Assembly: GCF_016863275.1 (NCBI RefSeq)
Contig: NZ_BOOO01000009.1
Coordinates: 124,001-188,000, forward strand
Direction: 5' to 3'
From: Planotetraspora mira
Lineage (GTDB): Bacteria; Actinomycetota; Actinomycetes; Streptosporangiales; Streptosporangiaceae
Length of the DNA stretch: 64,000 nucleotides
Numbering within the stretch: position 1 is the stretch's first letter; each line of letters begins with the position of its first letter. Made by a program: the position numbers and the translations under genes. Below are positions 18,785 through 26,118 of this stretch, one piece after another. Under the pieces are notes generated by a model that was not told the DNA's origin, made no database searches, and saw nothing but the letters and a program-made list of their open reading frames with translations.

Positions 18785-19522
18785 TCAGTTCATCCGCTGC
18801 GCCGCAATCGTCGGGCTGACCGGATCCGACGTGCCCCCTTCCGGGTGCTCTTCGCGCCACAACGCTCGCCACACGCCGCCTGACCACCGTGCCCTGCTGG
18901 CGAGCACGGCACCAAGACCGAGTACGGCGATCACGAGGTGGATCGCAGCCACGAACACGGCGACACCGCCCCATCCGCCTGCCTCAACGGGATCGAGAAA
19001 GAAGTACGGGTACCAGTGGTCGCTCGACTCGGCCGCGTAGGTGAGGGCCATGGCCGTCCAGATGGCCGGGTGGACAAGCCACAGCGCCGCCGCGGCGACG
19101 GGCAGCGGCCGGGCGGGCGGCACGACGATCCACCACGCGACCATGAGGACCGGCACCGCCTGGTGGAGCACGAAGTCGGAAAGGCTCCATGGCGACCCCG
19201 GCTCAGCGAGCAGGGCGTTGGCGACGAGCCCGGTGATGGCCATGTCCACCACGGCGAGCCCGCGCAAGTACTCGGCCGCCTGGCCCGGATGCCGGCCACG
19301 CACCAGCGCGACCCCGAACACCACGCAGGCGGTGACGGCCAGCAGGTTCGACTGGGTCGTGAAATACAGGAACAGTCGGCCGCGGCCGAGGAGCGGGTTG
19401 GCATCGTCCCAGGCGAGCAGTGGATCGATGACGACGAAGGTGATCGTCGCGAGCAGCAGCAGCGCGACCGCGACGAGGACGGGCAGGATCGGACGAGGGC
19501 GGGCGGGAGAAGCAGCGACCAC
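18785..19522 (-). CDS. Pr6Pr-family membrane protein
   Basis: This 245-residue protein has six predicted membrane helices. The family signatures are LFLYFTTQSNLLAV after the first helix and DHWYPYFFLDP before the last. The GTG at 19522 is chosen because GAGAGG lies six bases upstream; a TTG 45 bases earlier lacks an RBS. Function is unknown. It lies back to back with the LuxR regulator, as cargo of the tRNA-Ser element. Confidence 0.85.
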   Translation of the reverse strand: MVAASPARPRPILPVLVAVALLLLATITFVVIDPLLAWDDANPLLGRGRLFLYFTTQSNLLAVTACVVFGVALVRGRHPGQAAEYLRGLAVVDMAITGLVANALLAEPGSPWSLSDFVLHQAVPVLMVAWWIVVPPARPLPVAAAALWLVHPAIWTAMALTYAAESSDHWYPYFFLDPVEAGGWGGVAVFVAAIHLVIAVLGLGAVLASRARWSGGVWRALWREEHPEGGTSDPVSPTIAAQRMN

Positions 19523-19717
19523 GGGATACCTCTCTGATCGAGTATGTGTTGGGGTGCCTCCGAGCAATCTCGCGTGCTGAGGTCATGGCCGGTATCCGGA
19601 GCAGCCCTGACATGGCCTCTGCGGTGTACGGGGTAGCCCTGAATCTGGGCCTGGCATGTCTTGTCCGGATAAACTCGCTTCCGGATAGGCGCCGGAGGAG
19701 AACTCCCTGGAGGGCCG

Positions 19718-21145
19718 ATGCACGACGCACGCATGTGGCCCGACGTTCTGTGGCGGTGGCGGAGTCTCGTGCCCGTCCTATTCATCGCGGGACTCGGGCT
19801 GTGCTCGGTGGTCATACTCGCCTTCGCGCGTGCCAGTGGTACCGGCGGTTACGCGACCCACCCGATCTCGACGGTAGCCCTCGCGGGCGGTGCGACGGGG
19901 ATCGCGCTGCTATCTCGACGGCTGGCCGACCGGGGTGACCGTACCGGCGGCGGTTGGCTCCTCGCGCTGGCAACCGCCGTCCTCATCTACCTCGTGCTCG
20001 GCGCACTCGCCGTCGTCGCGGTCACCGCTGATTCCGGCCTGGCTCCTCTCCTCCTCGGCGCCTGGGGTGGATGGTGGCCCGTACCGCTCGCCGTACTGCA
20101 GCTCGCGGCGCTGCGCGCCGAGCCGCGTGCCCGCCGGTGGTCGATCGGGTTCGGCGTCGTCGTTACCGGCGCCGCCGTCTGCATGGCGCTGGCACTGGAG
20201 CCCGTGAAGCCGTTCGCCGGCCACCCGCCGGCGGCACCGGAGGGTTGGCGCACACCCGCTGCCACAGCCGCCTCCACCATCCTCATCAGCGTCGTGATGC
20301 TCGCCGTCGTGCTGTTCCTGGCAAGTCGCGCGGCCCGCGTCCCAGCGAACGAACGCGCGAGCGCCACGCTGGGCGCGTCCGCCGCGGCTGTGGGACCCCT
20401 GTTGATCGTCGTATGCATGGGCACGGCCGTAGCCAGCGGTCCCGGCGACATCGCGCCGACGGACGGCAGCGTCGCATACCTCGTCTCGCTGGCCGCGGGT
20501 TGCCTCGTCGGGGCGTGGGCGCTCATCGCGTCCGCCAGCGCGGCCCGTCCCGCGGCGGTGCGCCGGCTGCTGTATGGGGTGCTCGGTGGATACGCCGCGA
20601 TCGGGATGACCCTCGCGGTGACCTGGACCGGGACTGTGCTCCGCCCCGTAGGCCCGTTGATCTCCGGTCTCGCCGTGGCCGCTCTCACCGCCGTCATCGG
20701 GGTCGCCTGGTGGCGGGCGTCCTCCGCGCTGACGGGGTTCGCCGTACCCCTCGTTCCTCAGCCCGCCGAGCCACCGGCACCGTCAGTCGTACCACCGGCG
20801 CCACCGCGGCCGGGCACGGAGTCGCCCCCTGGGCTCGAAGTGCTCAGCCCTCGTGAGCGCGAGGTTCTCGCCCTCGTCGCCACGGGCGCCCGCGACGCGG
20901 CAATCGCCGAGCATCTGCACCTTTCGCAGCGCACCGTCGAGACACATCTGCGGCGTATCTTCACCAAACTCGGGCTCGAGAGCGACGACGGCCGCAACCG
21001 CCGGTTGCTCGCCGCCCGGGCCTGGCTGGAGGCCATGGGCACCGACGCAGCAACCGACCGCGGACCTATCAGTGCGATGCACCGTCCAGCCGGAACCGGG
21101 TCAACTCGATACGGGGACGTCCCCACCCGTCGCACAGCAGGTTGA
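19718..21145 (+). CDS. Membrane-anchored LuxR-type regulator
   Basis: The protein has 475 residues. The first 345 form about ten hydrophobic helices. A Pro-rich linker follows, then a complete GerE/LuxR helix-turn-helix (about 375-430: LSPREREVLALVATG, AIAEHLHLSQRTVETHLRRI). The protein would bind DNA at the membrane. After LAARAWLEAMG a tail of about 30 residues runs into the xis remnant, so the original C-terminus may have been altered at the element junction. The nature of the sensed signal is unknown. Confidence 0.85.
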   Translation: MHDARMWPDVLWRWRSLVPVLFIAGLGLCSVVILAFARASGTGGYATHPISTVALAGGATGIALLSRRLADRGDRTGGGWLLALATAVLIYLVLGALAVVAVTADSGLAPLLLGAWGGWWPVPLAVLQLAALRAEPRARRWSIGFGVVVTGAAVCMALALEPVKPFAGHPPAAPEGWRTPAATAASTILISVVMLAVVLFLASRAARVPANERASATLGASAAAVGPLLIVVCMGTAVASGPGDIAPTDGSVAYLVSLAAGCLVGAWALIASASAARPAAVRRLLYGVLGGYAAIGMTLAVTWTGTVLRPVGPLISGLAVAALTAVIGVAWWRASSALTGFAVPLVPQPAEPPAPSVVPPAPPRPGTESPPGLEVLSPREREVLALVATGARDAAIAEHLHLSQRTVETHLRRIFTKLGLESDDGRNRRLLAARAWLEAMGTDAATDRGPISAMHRPAGTGSTRYGDVPTRRTAG

Positions 21146-21296
21146 CGACGTCCATCGCGTTCGGCGCATGAGCCGTACGGCGGTCTTCCGGCTGATCAAG
21201 AGCGGTGAGCTTCGCTCAGTCAAGTACGGGGGGTACCGGTTGGCGCCTGCTGGCGCTCTTCAGGAGTTCGCGCGACACCTGGAAGAGGCGGCGTGA
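21141..21296 (+). pseudogene. xis: Excisionase (xis) gene, N-terminally truncated
   Basis: The frame VDDVHRVRRMSRTAVFRLIK, then ELRSVKYGGYRLAPAGALQEFARHLEEAA is a MerR-like excisionase domain as found next to integrases of pSAM2-type elements. The normal start (roughly ten residues before VDDV) is missing. The stop TGA overlaps the integrase start (TGATG), the usual xis-int coupling. A short protein from the ATG at 21168 is possible. Confidence 0.75.
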
Positions 21297-21706
21297 TGGG
21301 CACCCGAAAGCCAAACGATCGCTCCACGATCTACCTCGGGAGAGACGGCCTCTGGTACGGCTACGTCACCGTTGGGGTCAAGCCGGACGGCTCGCCCATC
21401 GACGGCACCGCAAGGCGAAGACCGAAGCAGAGGTAACCCGCAGAGTCCGCGAATTGGAAGATCGCGATGCGACGGGACAAGGTCACGCGGAATGTCGCCA
21501 CACTGATTGACGCGCCCGTGGCGGATGATCCTGACCTAGAGCCGCTGACCCGCGACGAAGCCCGCAAGATCCTTGAAGCCGCCAAGACTCGCAGGAACAG
21601 CGCGCGCTGGTCGGTCGCTCTGTCCCTCGGCATCCGCCAGGGTGAAGCGCTCGGCCTCCGGTGGTCGTTCGTCGACCTGGACACTGGAGTGATCAAAGCC
21701 TGGTAA
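21296..21706 (+). pseudogene. int: Tyrosine integrase gene with frameshift and internal deletion
   Basis: The N-terminus MGTRKPNDRSTIYLGRDGLW is intact and then shifts frame near 21385-21405 into HRRHRKAKTEAEVTRRVREL. After RDAT the sequence jumps to VTRNVATLIDAPVADDPDLE, losing most of the SAM-like core-binding domain. It continues through LTRDEARKILEA and the first catalytic arginine (GIRQGEALGLRW), then stops at 21706. The catalytic C-terminal half is absent. It is therefore non-functional. It adjoins the att repeat, as expected for the element integrase. Confidence 0.88.
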
Positions 21707-21825
21707 GCAGCGCGGACGTTCAGCCACCTGTGGCACTCGACGAGGCCGCGGACGGGGTCGAGCCAGAGCATGTTGAGTGTGCCGGCTTCGCACACCTGGA
21801 GCCAGGCGCACGGGGCACGGGCCCT

Positions 21826-21846
21826 AACTGCAACTAGAACTGCAGC
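21826..21846. repeat. Paired arm-site motif next to the right att repeat
   Basis: AACTGCAAC at 21826-21834 and AACTGCAGC at 21838-21846, 12-bp period, ten bases before the right 109-bp repeat. Confidence 0.65.
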
Positions 21847-21856
21847 TAGAGCGCCT

Positions 21857-21965
21857 TTGAAGATCAGAAAAGCCCCTTCCCTGATCAACGGGAAAGGGGC
21901 TTTGATCTGGCGGAGGCTGGGAGATTTGAACTCCCGATGGGCGCGAACCCAAACCGCATTAGCAG
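21857..21965. repeat. Right 109-bp att direct repeat
   Basis: Identical to 17137-17245. It supplies the 3' half and terminator of the functional tRNA-Ser(GCU). The identity stops at 21965, at the anticodon loop, which marks the crossover region of the integrase. Confidence 0.92.
21869..21903 (-). terminator. Terminator of tRNA-Ser(GCU)
   Basis: AAAGCCCCTTCCC and GGGAAAGGGGCTTT form a strong stem five bases after the tRNA 3' end. On the minus strand the stem ends in a short T-containing tail. An identical copy is at 17149-17183. Confidence 0.8.
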
Positions 21966-21999
21966 TGCGGCGCCATAGACCTGACTAGGCGAAGCCTCC
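21908..21999 (-). tRNA. tRNA-Ser (anticodon GCU)
   Basis: A complete 92-base class II tRNA. The acceptor stem is GGAGGCT with AGCCTCC, discriminator G, and an encoded CCA. The D-arm is GCCTAGTCAGG to GGC, the anticodon stem is CCGCA with TGCGG around CTGCTAA (anticodon GCT), there is a long variable arm, and the T-arm is GGGAGTTCAAATCTCCC. The 3' half comes from the integrated element. Confidence 0.97.
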
Positions 22000-22239
22000 T
22001 GGTTGCCGAGTGGCTCAGGACAGAGTACCGGCGATTGTGTGAGGCGGCAAAGCGGAATCCCACCCGAAGGCGGGCCTCGACCCTTCTCCGGCGTGTACCG
22101 CCGCGAGGACGCCCCTCGCTGACCATATGCCCAGATCGGGCGGGATGTGGCAAGCGAGACACGCGACTTTTCCCCAGGACGATGCACAGCCCTCGTCCAC
22201 AGGCTGTGGACAAGGGCTGGGTCTGTGGAGCGGGGCCGA

Positions 22240-22803
22240 TCAGCCCTGGCGGACGGCTTCGCCCTCGATCTCAATCTTGATCTTCTTGCTCACCAGAACG
22301 CCACCGGCCTCCAGAGCCACGTTCCAGGTGAGGCCGAACTCCTCACGGTCGATCTCCGTAACGGCGGAGAAGCCGAAGATCTCCTGGCCGTAGGGGCTCG
22401 TGCCCGCGCCGCCGAACTCGACCTTGAGCGCGACCTCCCGGGTGACCTCACGGATCGTCAGGTCGCCGATCAGGGTGAACTCGTCGCCGGCGTGGTCCTT
22501 CACGCTGGTGCTGCGGAAGGTGATCTCGTCGTGCTTGTCGGCCGCGAGGAAGTCGTCGCTCTTCAGGTGCCCGTCACGGTCGGCGACACCGGTGTCGATG
22601 CTGCCACTCTTGAGAACGACGTCGACGCTGGAGTCGAGCGGGTTCTCCGCGATCACGATCTTGGAGTCGAAATCGGCGAAGTGGCCCCGGACCTTGGACA
22701 CCATCATGTGCTTGGCGACGAAACCCACCCGCGTGTGCGTCTTGTCGAGGGCGAACTCGCCGGCCGTCGGGATCTTGAGGCCTTCCCACTCACGAATGCT
22801 CAT
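22240..22803 (-). CDS. YceI-family lipid-binding-like protein
   Basis: The protein has 187 residues with the YceI pattern: WEGLKIPTAGEFALDKTHTRVGFVAKHMMVSKVRGHF, DSSVDVVLKSGSIDTG, HLKSDDFLAADKHDEITF, then a beta-rich end. The family forms an extended lipocalin-like barrel that holds isoprenoid or polar lipids. No signal peptide is seen, as in many actinobacterial members. The ATG at 22803 follows an excellent AGGAGGG. It is divergent from a MarR regulator, which probably controls it. Confidence 0.93.
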   Translation of the reverse strand: MSIREWEGLKIPTAGEFALDKTHTRVGFVAKHMMVSKVRGHFADFDSKIVIAENPLDSSVDVVLKSGSIDTGVADRDGHLKSDDFLAADKHDEITFRSTSVKDHAGDEFTLIGDLTIREVTREVALKVEFGGAGTSPYGQEIFGFSAVTEIDREEFGLTWNVALEAGGVLVSKKIKIEIEGEAVRQG

Positions 22804-22850
22804 TGTTGCCCTCCTGGGCTGGTTTGCTCTGGGATGCTTGCGGCAACAAC

Positions 22851-22880
22851 TTTCTACACGAGGATTATTCCAATCGTCAA
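22851..22880 (-). promoter_or_regulatory. Promoter of the YceI gene
   Basis: TTGACG (22880-22875), an 18-base spacer and TAGAAA (22856-22851) on the minus strand give a plausible sigma70 promoter with a 5' leader of about 40 bases. Confidence 0.5.
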
Positions 22881-22903
22881 CTATCGTCGCGTAGACTTTA
22901 CCC

Positions 22904-23383
22904 ATGGATCCTTTTGACGACCCGCGGCTCACCGCGATGGGCCTGCTGGCCGAGGTCTCAACGGGATTGGCGGCCGAACTCGGCAAGACCTTCTCCGCCG
23001 CCGGTCTCTCAGAGGTCGACTTCGAGACACTGATACGCCTGGCCCGATCCCCTCAGCACAGACTCAGGATGAGCGACCTCGCCGGGCAGACGTCGTTGTC
23101 CACAAGCGGGATCACTCGTGTCGTGGACAGACTCGAACGCGAGGGCCTCGTCCAGCGCAGCCCGTGCAGCACCGACCGGCGCGCCTCCTATGCCGTGCTC
23201 ACCGAGGCGGGCGTGAACCGGCTCACCGCCCTGATACCGCAGCACCTTGAGGACATCGACACCTGGTTCACCAGCCTGCTGACCCCTGAGCAGTTGGCGA
23301 CCTTCCTTGAGACCCTTCGCACCATCCGCGACGTCGTCCGGCCATGCGCCACCGCCGGCGTGGAGCGCGTCCCGACGAGTTGA
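22904..23383 (+). CDS. MarR-family regulator
   Basis: A 159-residue protein with the MarR winged helix: LIRLARSPQHRLRMSDLAGQ, the recognition helix STSGITRVVDRLEREGLVQR and the wing with STDRRASYAVLT. It has flanking dimerisation helices. TAGACT at 22892-22897 followed by six bases and the ATG suggests a leaderless message. Divergent from yceI with a 100-base shared control region, so it probably regulates both. Confidence 0.92.
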   Translation: MDPFDDPRLTAMGLLAEVSTGLAAELGKTFSAAGLSEVDFETLIRLARSPQHRLRMSDLAGQTSLSTSGITRVVDRLEREGLVQRSPCSTDRRASYAVLTEAGVNRLTALIPQHLEDIDTWFTSLLTPEQLATFLETLRTIRDVVRPCATAGVERVPTS

Positions 23384-23454
23384 GCCGCAAGGCGCCCCCT
23401 GGGAATGCCACGACCCCTCCGTGGCACCCCCGGGTACCCCCGCCGGAAGAGCTC

Positions 23455-23952
23455 TCAGTTCATCGCCTCCCGGCCCACGGGAACCAGGTCGCCGCGGAGC
23501 TTGGCCATCCCCCTGGACACCGTGCTCTTCACCGTTCCCACGCTGATCCCCAGAGTCCTGGCGATCTCCATCTCGGTCATGTCCTCGTAGTAGCGCAGGA
23601 CGATCGCCGTACGCTGCCTGGCGGGCAGGCGGTCGAGCGCCTGCTCCAGTTCGTCGAACTGATGCCGCGGATCATGCTGCGTCGGGATGTCAGGCAGATC
23701 TTCGGACGGGTACTCCTCCAGCTTGCGCCGCCTCCACCACGAGATGTTGATGTTCACCATCGCCCGGCGCACATAGCTGTCCAGCGAGGACCGATCCTGG
23801 ATCCGATCCCAGGCGAGATAGGTCTTGGCGAGGGCCGCTTGAAGCAGGTCCTCGGCGTCGCAGGGGTTCCCGGTCAGCTGATGCGCGACACGCAACAGGG
23901 CTGCTCCCCGGGACACCACATACGTATGGAACTCCTCATGGTTCACGATCAT
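23455..23952 (-). CDS. SigE-family RNA polymerase sigma factor
   Basis: The protein has 165 residues. Region 2 is LLRVAHQLTGNPCDAEDLLQAALAKTYLAWDRI with the YVRRAMVNINISWWRRR segment typical of the actinobacterial SigE (TIGR02983) group, and region 4 is LPARQRTAIVLRYYEDMTEMEIA followed by SVGTVKSTVSRGMAKLR. No anti-sigma gene is next to it, which is unusual for the group. Confidence 0.9.
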   Translation of the reverse strand: MIVNHEEFHTYVVSRGAALLRVAHQLTGNPCDAEDLLQAALAKTYLAWDRIQDRSSLDSYVRRAMVNINISWWRRRKLEEYPSEDLPDIPTQHDPRHQFDELEQALDRLPARQRTAIVLRYYEDMTEMEIARTLGISVGTVKSTVSRGMAKLRGDLVPVGREAMN

Positions 23953-24252
23953 GCGATCACCGACCTGGCCTGAGAGGCATCTCGTGCCAGAATGGCAGCC
24001 TCATTCCAGAATCCGGCTGAACCGGAAACAAGGTTTCGTGCAGTCAAGCGCAAAGATCGCGCAAGCTCGGTGGCGAAGCCCTCCTCGACCACTGCCGATA
24101 CGGCGCTCGCCCCGTAGGCACTGATTTGCCCGGACTAGGGCGATACGCCTTCCACCTGGGGTGGGATTATTGCTCCGGAGTCCGCCATCGACGGCCATTC
24201 CTCTCCTGTCAGCATTCGCGGCATGTGAGGCTAGAAGGCGTGGGGAGGATCG
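23953..24252. other. Intergenic region without a supported gene
   Basis: Three hundred bases between the SigE start and the cysteine-rich protein gene. I see no coding frame with normal codon use and no clear dyad. It probably carries the promoters of both flanking genes. Confidence 0.5.
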
Positions 24253-25191
24253 ATGCCGTACCGAACTGTTGATCGCAGGCGCACGCTCGCCGCGGCGGTG
24301 CTCGGCCGCGACACCGAGGCGCCGCGGCTGACCGCCGACGACGGGATGACGCTGGACGCCGTCAGCGGCGAGATCCTCGACGTCAGCCCGCATCTGATCA
24401 TCGTCGAGGACGACGACGGCGAGGAGCGGCGGATGGTCATCGCCCCCTGGGCGACCGCGTGGCACGGGGCGTCCGTCGCCCCGGCCGATCTGCCCGTCGG
24501 GGCGCGGGTCGTCATCCGCGCCTTACGCTCGGGCACGGTGGTCGACCGCATATGGGCGAACATCACCCGGATGACCGGGGTCATCCTCGGCATCACGGGA
24601 AAGCGGGACCTCACCATCGAACTCGACTGCGGCCCGCACCGCGGGCGGCGAACGGTGGTCGTCCCTTATCGGACGTCGGGGCGGATCCGGGTACGGCATC
24701 CGCAACTCGAGCCGGGATATCTCTTCGACGCCATCGGTCTCATGGACGCCGGAACGGCTCTCGCCCACATACCCGCGACGTCACAACCTCCCTATCGGGC
24801 CAAGGCCGTCCCCCCACCGCCCCCGGCCTTCCGCGGGGTCCAGTCGAAGATCTCCGGCGCCGCCGCGTGGGGGGACTTCACCGAACCGGGCGTGACCTAT
24901 CCGATGCTGGAGTCCGCGGACGCCGACTGCGAGGACACCGGGCAGTCCTGCGCCGGCCTGCCGTACCTGGCGGTCGGGTCCATGCTGTTCGTCCGCAACG
25001 TCTGCGACGGCCGGGCGAACGCGCTGCCGATCATCGGCTGCGGCTGCATCGCCGGACGCTTCTGCGACCGGTGCCTGGAGTGCGGCACCTCACCTCGCGG
25101 CAGGCTGGTGGAACTGTCCGCCACGTCGTACGTCGAGCTGGGCGGGGATCTGATCAAAGGCTGCTTCAACGCGCGCGTCGGATTGGGGTGA
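24253..25191 (+). CDS. Cysteine-rich protein of unknown function paired with a MauE-like gene
   Basis: The protein has 312 residues. The N-terminal 150 residues look like two OB-like beta repeats (GEILDVSPHLIIVEDDDGEE; GVILGITGKRDLTIELDCG). After a Pro-rich linker (about 190-200) comes a C-terminal domain with nine cysteines at 226, 233, 251, 263, 265, 271, 274, 277 and 304, including GCGC and CDRCLEC. No signal peptide or membrane helix is seen. The cysteine density suggests disulfides or a metal centre. The next gene, four bases away, is MauE-like, a family linked to disulfide formation, so maturation by that protein is a reasonable inference. Function is unknown. Confidence 0.75.
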   Translation: MPYRTVDRRRTLAAAVLGRDTEAPRLTADDGMTLDAVSGEILDVSPHLIIVEDDDGEERRMVIAPWATAWHGASVAPADLPVGARVVIRALRSGTVVDRIWANITRMTGVILGITGKRDLTIELDCGPHRGRRTVVVPYRTSGRIRVRHPQLEPGYLFDAIGLMDAGTALAHIPATSQPPYRAKAVPPPPPAFRGVQSKISGAAAWGDFTEPGVTYPMLESADADCEDTGQSCAGLPYLAVGSMLFVRNVCDGRANALPIIGCGCIAGRFCDRCLECGTSPRGRLVELSATSYVELGGDLIKGCFNARVGLG

Positions 25192-25194
25192 CTC

Positions 25195-26013
25195 ATGCTT
25201 TCGACCATCGCGGCAGCGGCCCTGCCGATCCTCATCGCGATGCTGCTGCTGGGTGGCGTCGCGAAGCTCGCCACGGCCGATGGTGACGCCGAGATCGGCG
25301 GCCTCGGCCGGCTCGGGCCCGCCGTGCTCGCTCCGCAGCGCTTCCGCAAGGCCGCGATGATCGGCTGCGCGCTGGGCGAGTTGGGCCTGATCGCGGTGCT
25401 GCTCCTGCTCCCCGATCAGGCGGTCGCCCGCTGGATGCCGGTCGCGTTCTTCTCCGTCGCCACCTACGTCCTGTGGGACCTGCGCCGTCGCCGGCCCGAT
25501 GTGGGATGCGGCTGTTTCGGCGAGGTCAGCGCGGCGCCGATCGGGATGCGCTCCATCGGCCGAGCGGCGGTCCTGGCCGCCATGGCGGTCATCGTGGCGA
25601 TCGAGAGCCCGGGATACGCGGCCCTGTCCAGCTGGTCGTGGATGACGACGGCATGGCTGGCGGGTGGCATCGCACTGGTCTTGCTGCTGTCCACGGAGAT
25701 CGAGGAGACGGTCTCCCGCCTCCGCCATCGTGCCCCCTGTGAGCAGCGTGCCATTCCCGCCAAACGAGCTCTGTCCCGCCTTCAGTCCAGTTCGGCGTGG
25801 CGGTCGCATGTCCCGATGCTCGTCTCCGACGAACCCGCCGACATGTGGCGGGAGCTCTGCTGGCGGTTCTTCGTCTTCCCTGCGCGAGACGGCGCCGATG
25901 TCGTCTTCGCCGTCTATCTGAGCGGACGGCGACCCGCGGTGAAGTCGGCGATCGTCAACGCCGACGGTCGCCCGATCACCCCTCTGCAGGAATCTATGCA
26001 TGTATCGGCCTGA
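25195..26013 (+). CDS. MauE/DoxX-like membrane protein with C-terminal extension
   Basis: The protein has 272 residues. The first 170 form four or five helices of the MauE type. The conserved redox-like motif CGCFGE (Cys105, Cys107) follows the third helix. MauE is known from methylamine dehydrogenase maturation, where it helps form disulfides. The last 100 residues are a soluble extension (WRELCWRFFVFPARDGADVVFAVYLSGR) not usual for MauE. Translation is probably coupled to the cysteine-rich gene three bases upstream. A strong terminator follows. Confidence 0.82.
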   Translation: MLSTIAAAALPILIAMLLLGGVAKLATADGDAEIGGLGRLGPAVLAPQRFRKAAMIGCALGELGLIAVLLLLPDQAVARWMPVAFFSVATYVLWDLRRRRPDVGCGCFGEVSAAPIGMRSIGRAAVLAAMAVIVAIESPGYAALSSWSWMTTAWLAGGIALVLLLSTEIEETVSRLRHRAPCEQRAIPAKRALSRLQSSSAWRSHVPMLVSDEPADMWRELCWRFFVFPARDGADVVFAVYLSGRRPAVKSAIVNADGRPITPLQESMHVSA

Positions 26014-26057
26014 CGCTATACAGGCATAGATTCCCGCATGAAGGAGTCATGCTTAAG

Positions 26058-26101
26058 CTCTCTACGGCTCTCTAGCTTCCCCTCTAGAAAGCCGTAGAGA
26101 G
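26058..26101. terminator. Bidirectional stem-loop between MauE-like and ATPase genes
   Basis: CTCTCTACGGCT and AGCCGTAGAGAG form a perfect 12-bp stem with an inner CTAG-containing loop. It sits between two converging genes and could end both transcripts. Confidence 0.7.
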
Positions 26102-26118
26102 GTCAATGGGAGGGACGG

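Larger units (their letters stand above)
17137..21965. mobile_element. Degenerate integrative element at tRNA-Ser(GCU)
   Basis: The element is bounded by two identical 109-bp direct repeats (17137-17245 and 21857-21965), each holding the tRNA-Ser 3' half from the anticodon loop onward plus the tRNA terminator. The right repeat completes the functional tRNA. The right end carries xis and int remnants in the pSAM2-like order xis-int-att. Arm-site pairs lie inside both ends (17328, 21826). Cargo includes a flavin-monooxygenase fragment, a RibD-C reductase, a Pr6Pr protein and a LuxR regulator. The integrase is broken, so the element is fixed. The total is about 4.8 kb. Confidence 0.8.

Noticed and set aside
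24253-25191. Methylamine dehydrogenase small subunit
   Set aside because: The Cys pattern and neighbour MauE suggested it, but the tryptophan cofactor residues and the large subunit gene are absent, and the sequence does not align by eye.
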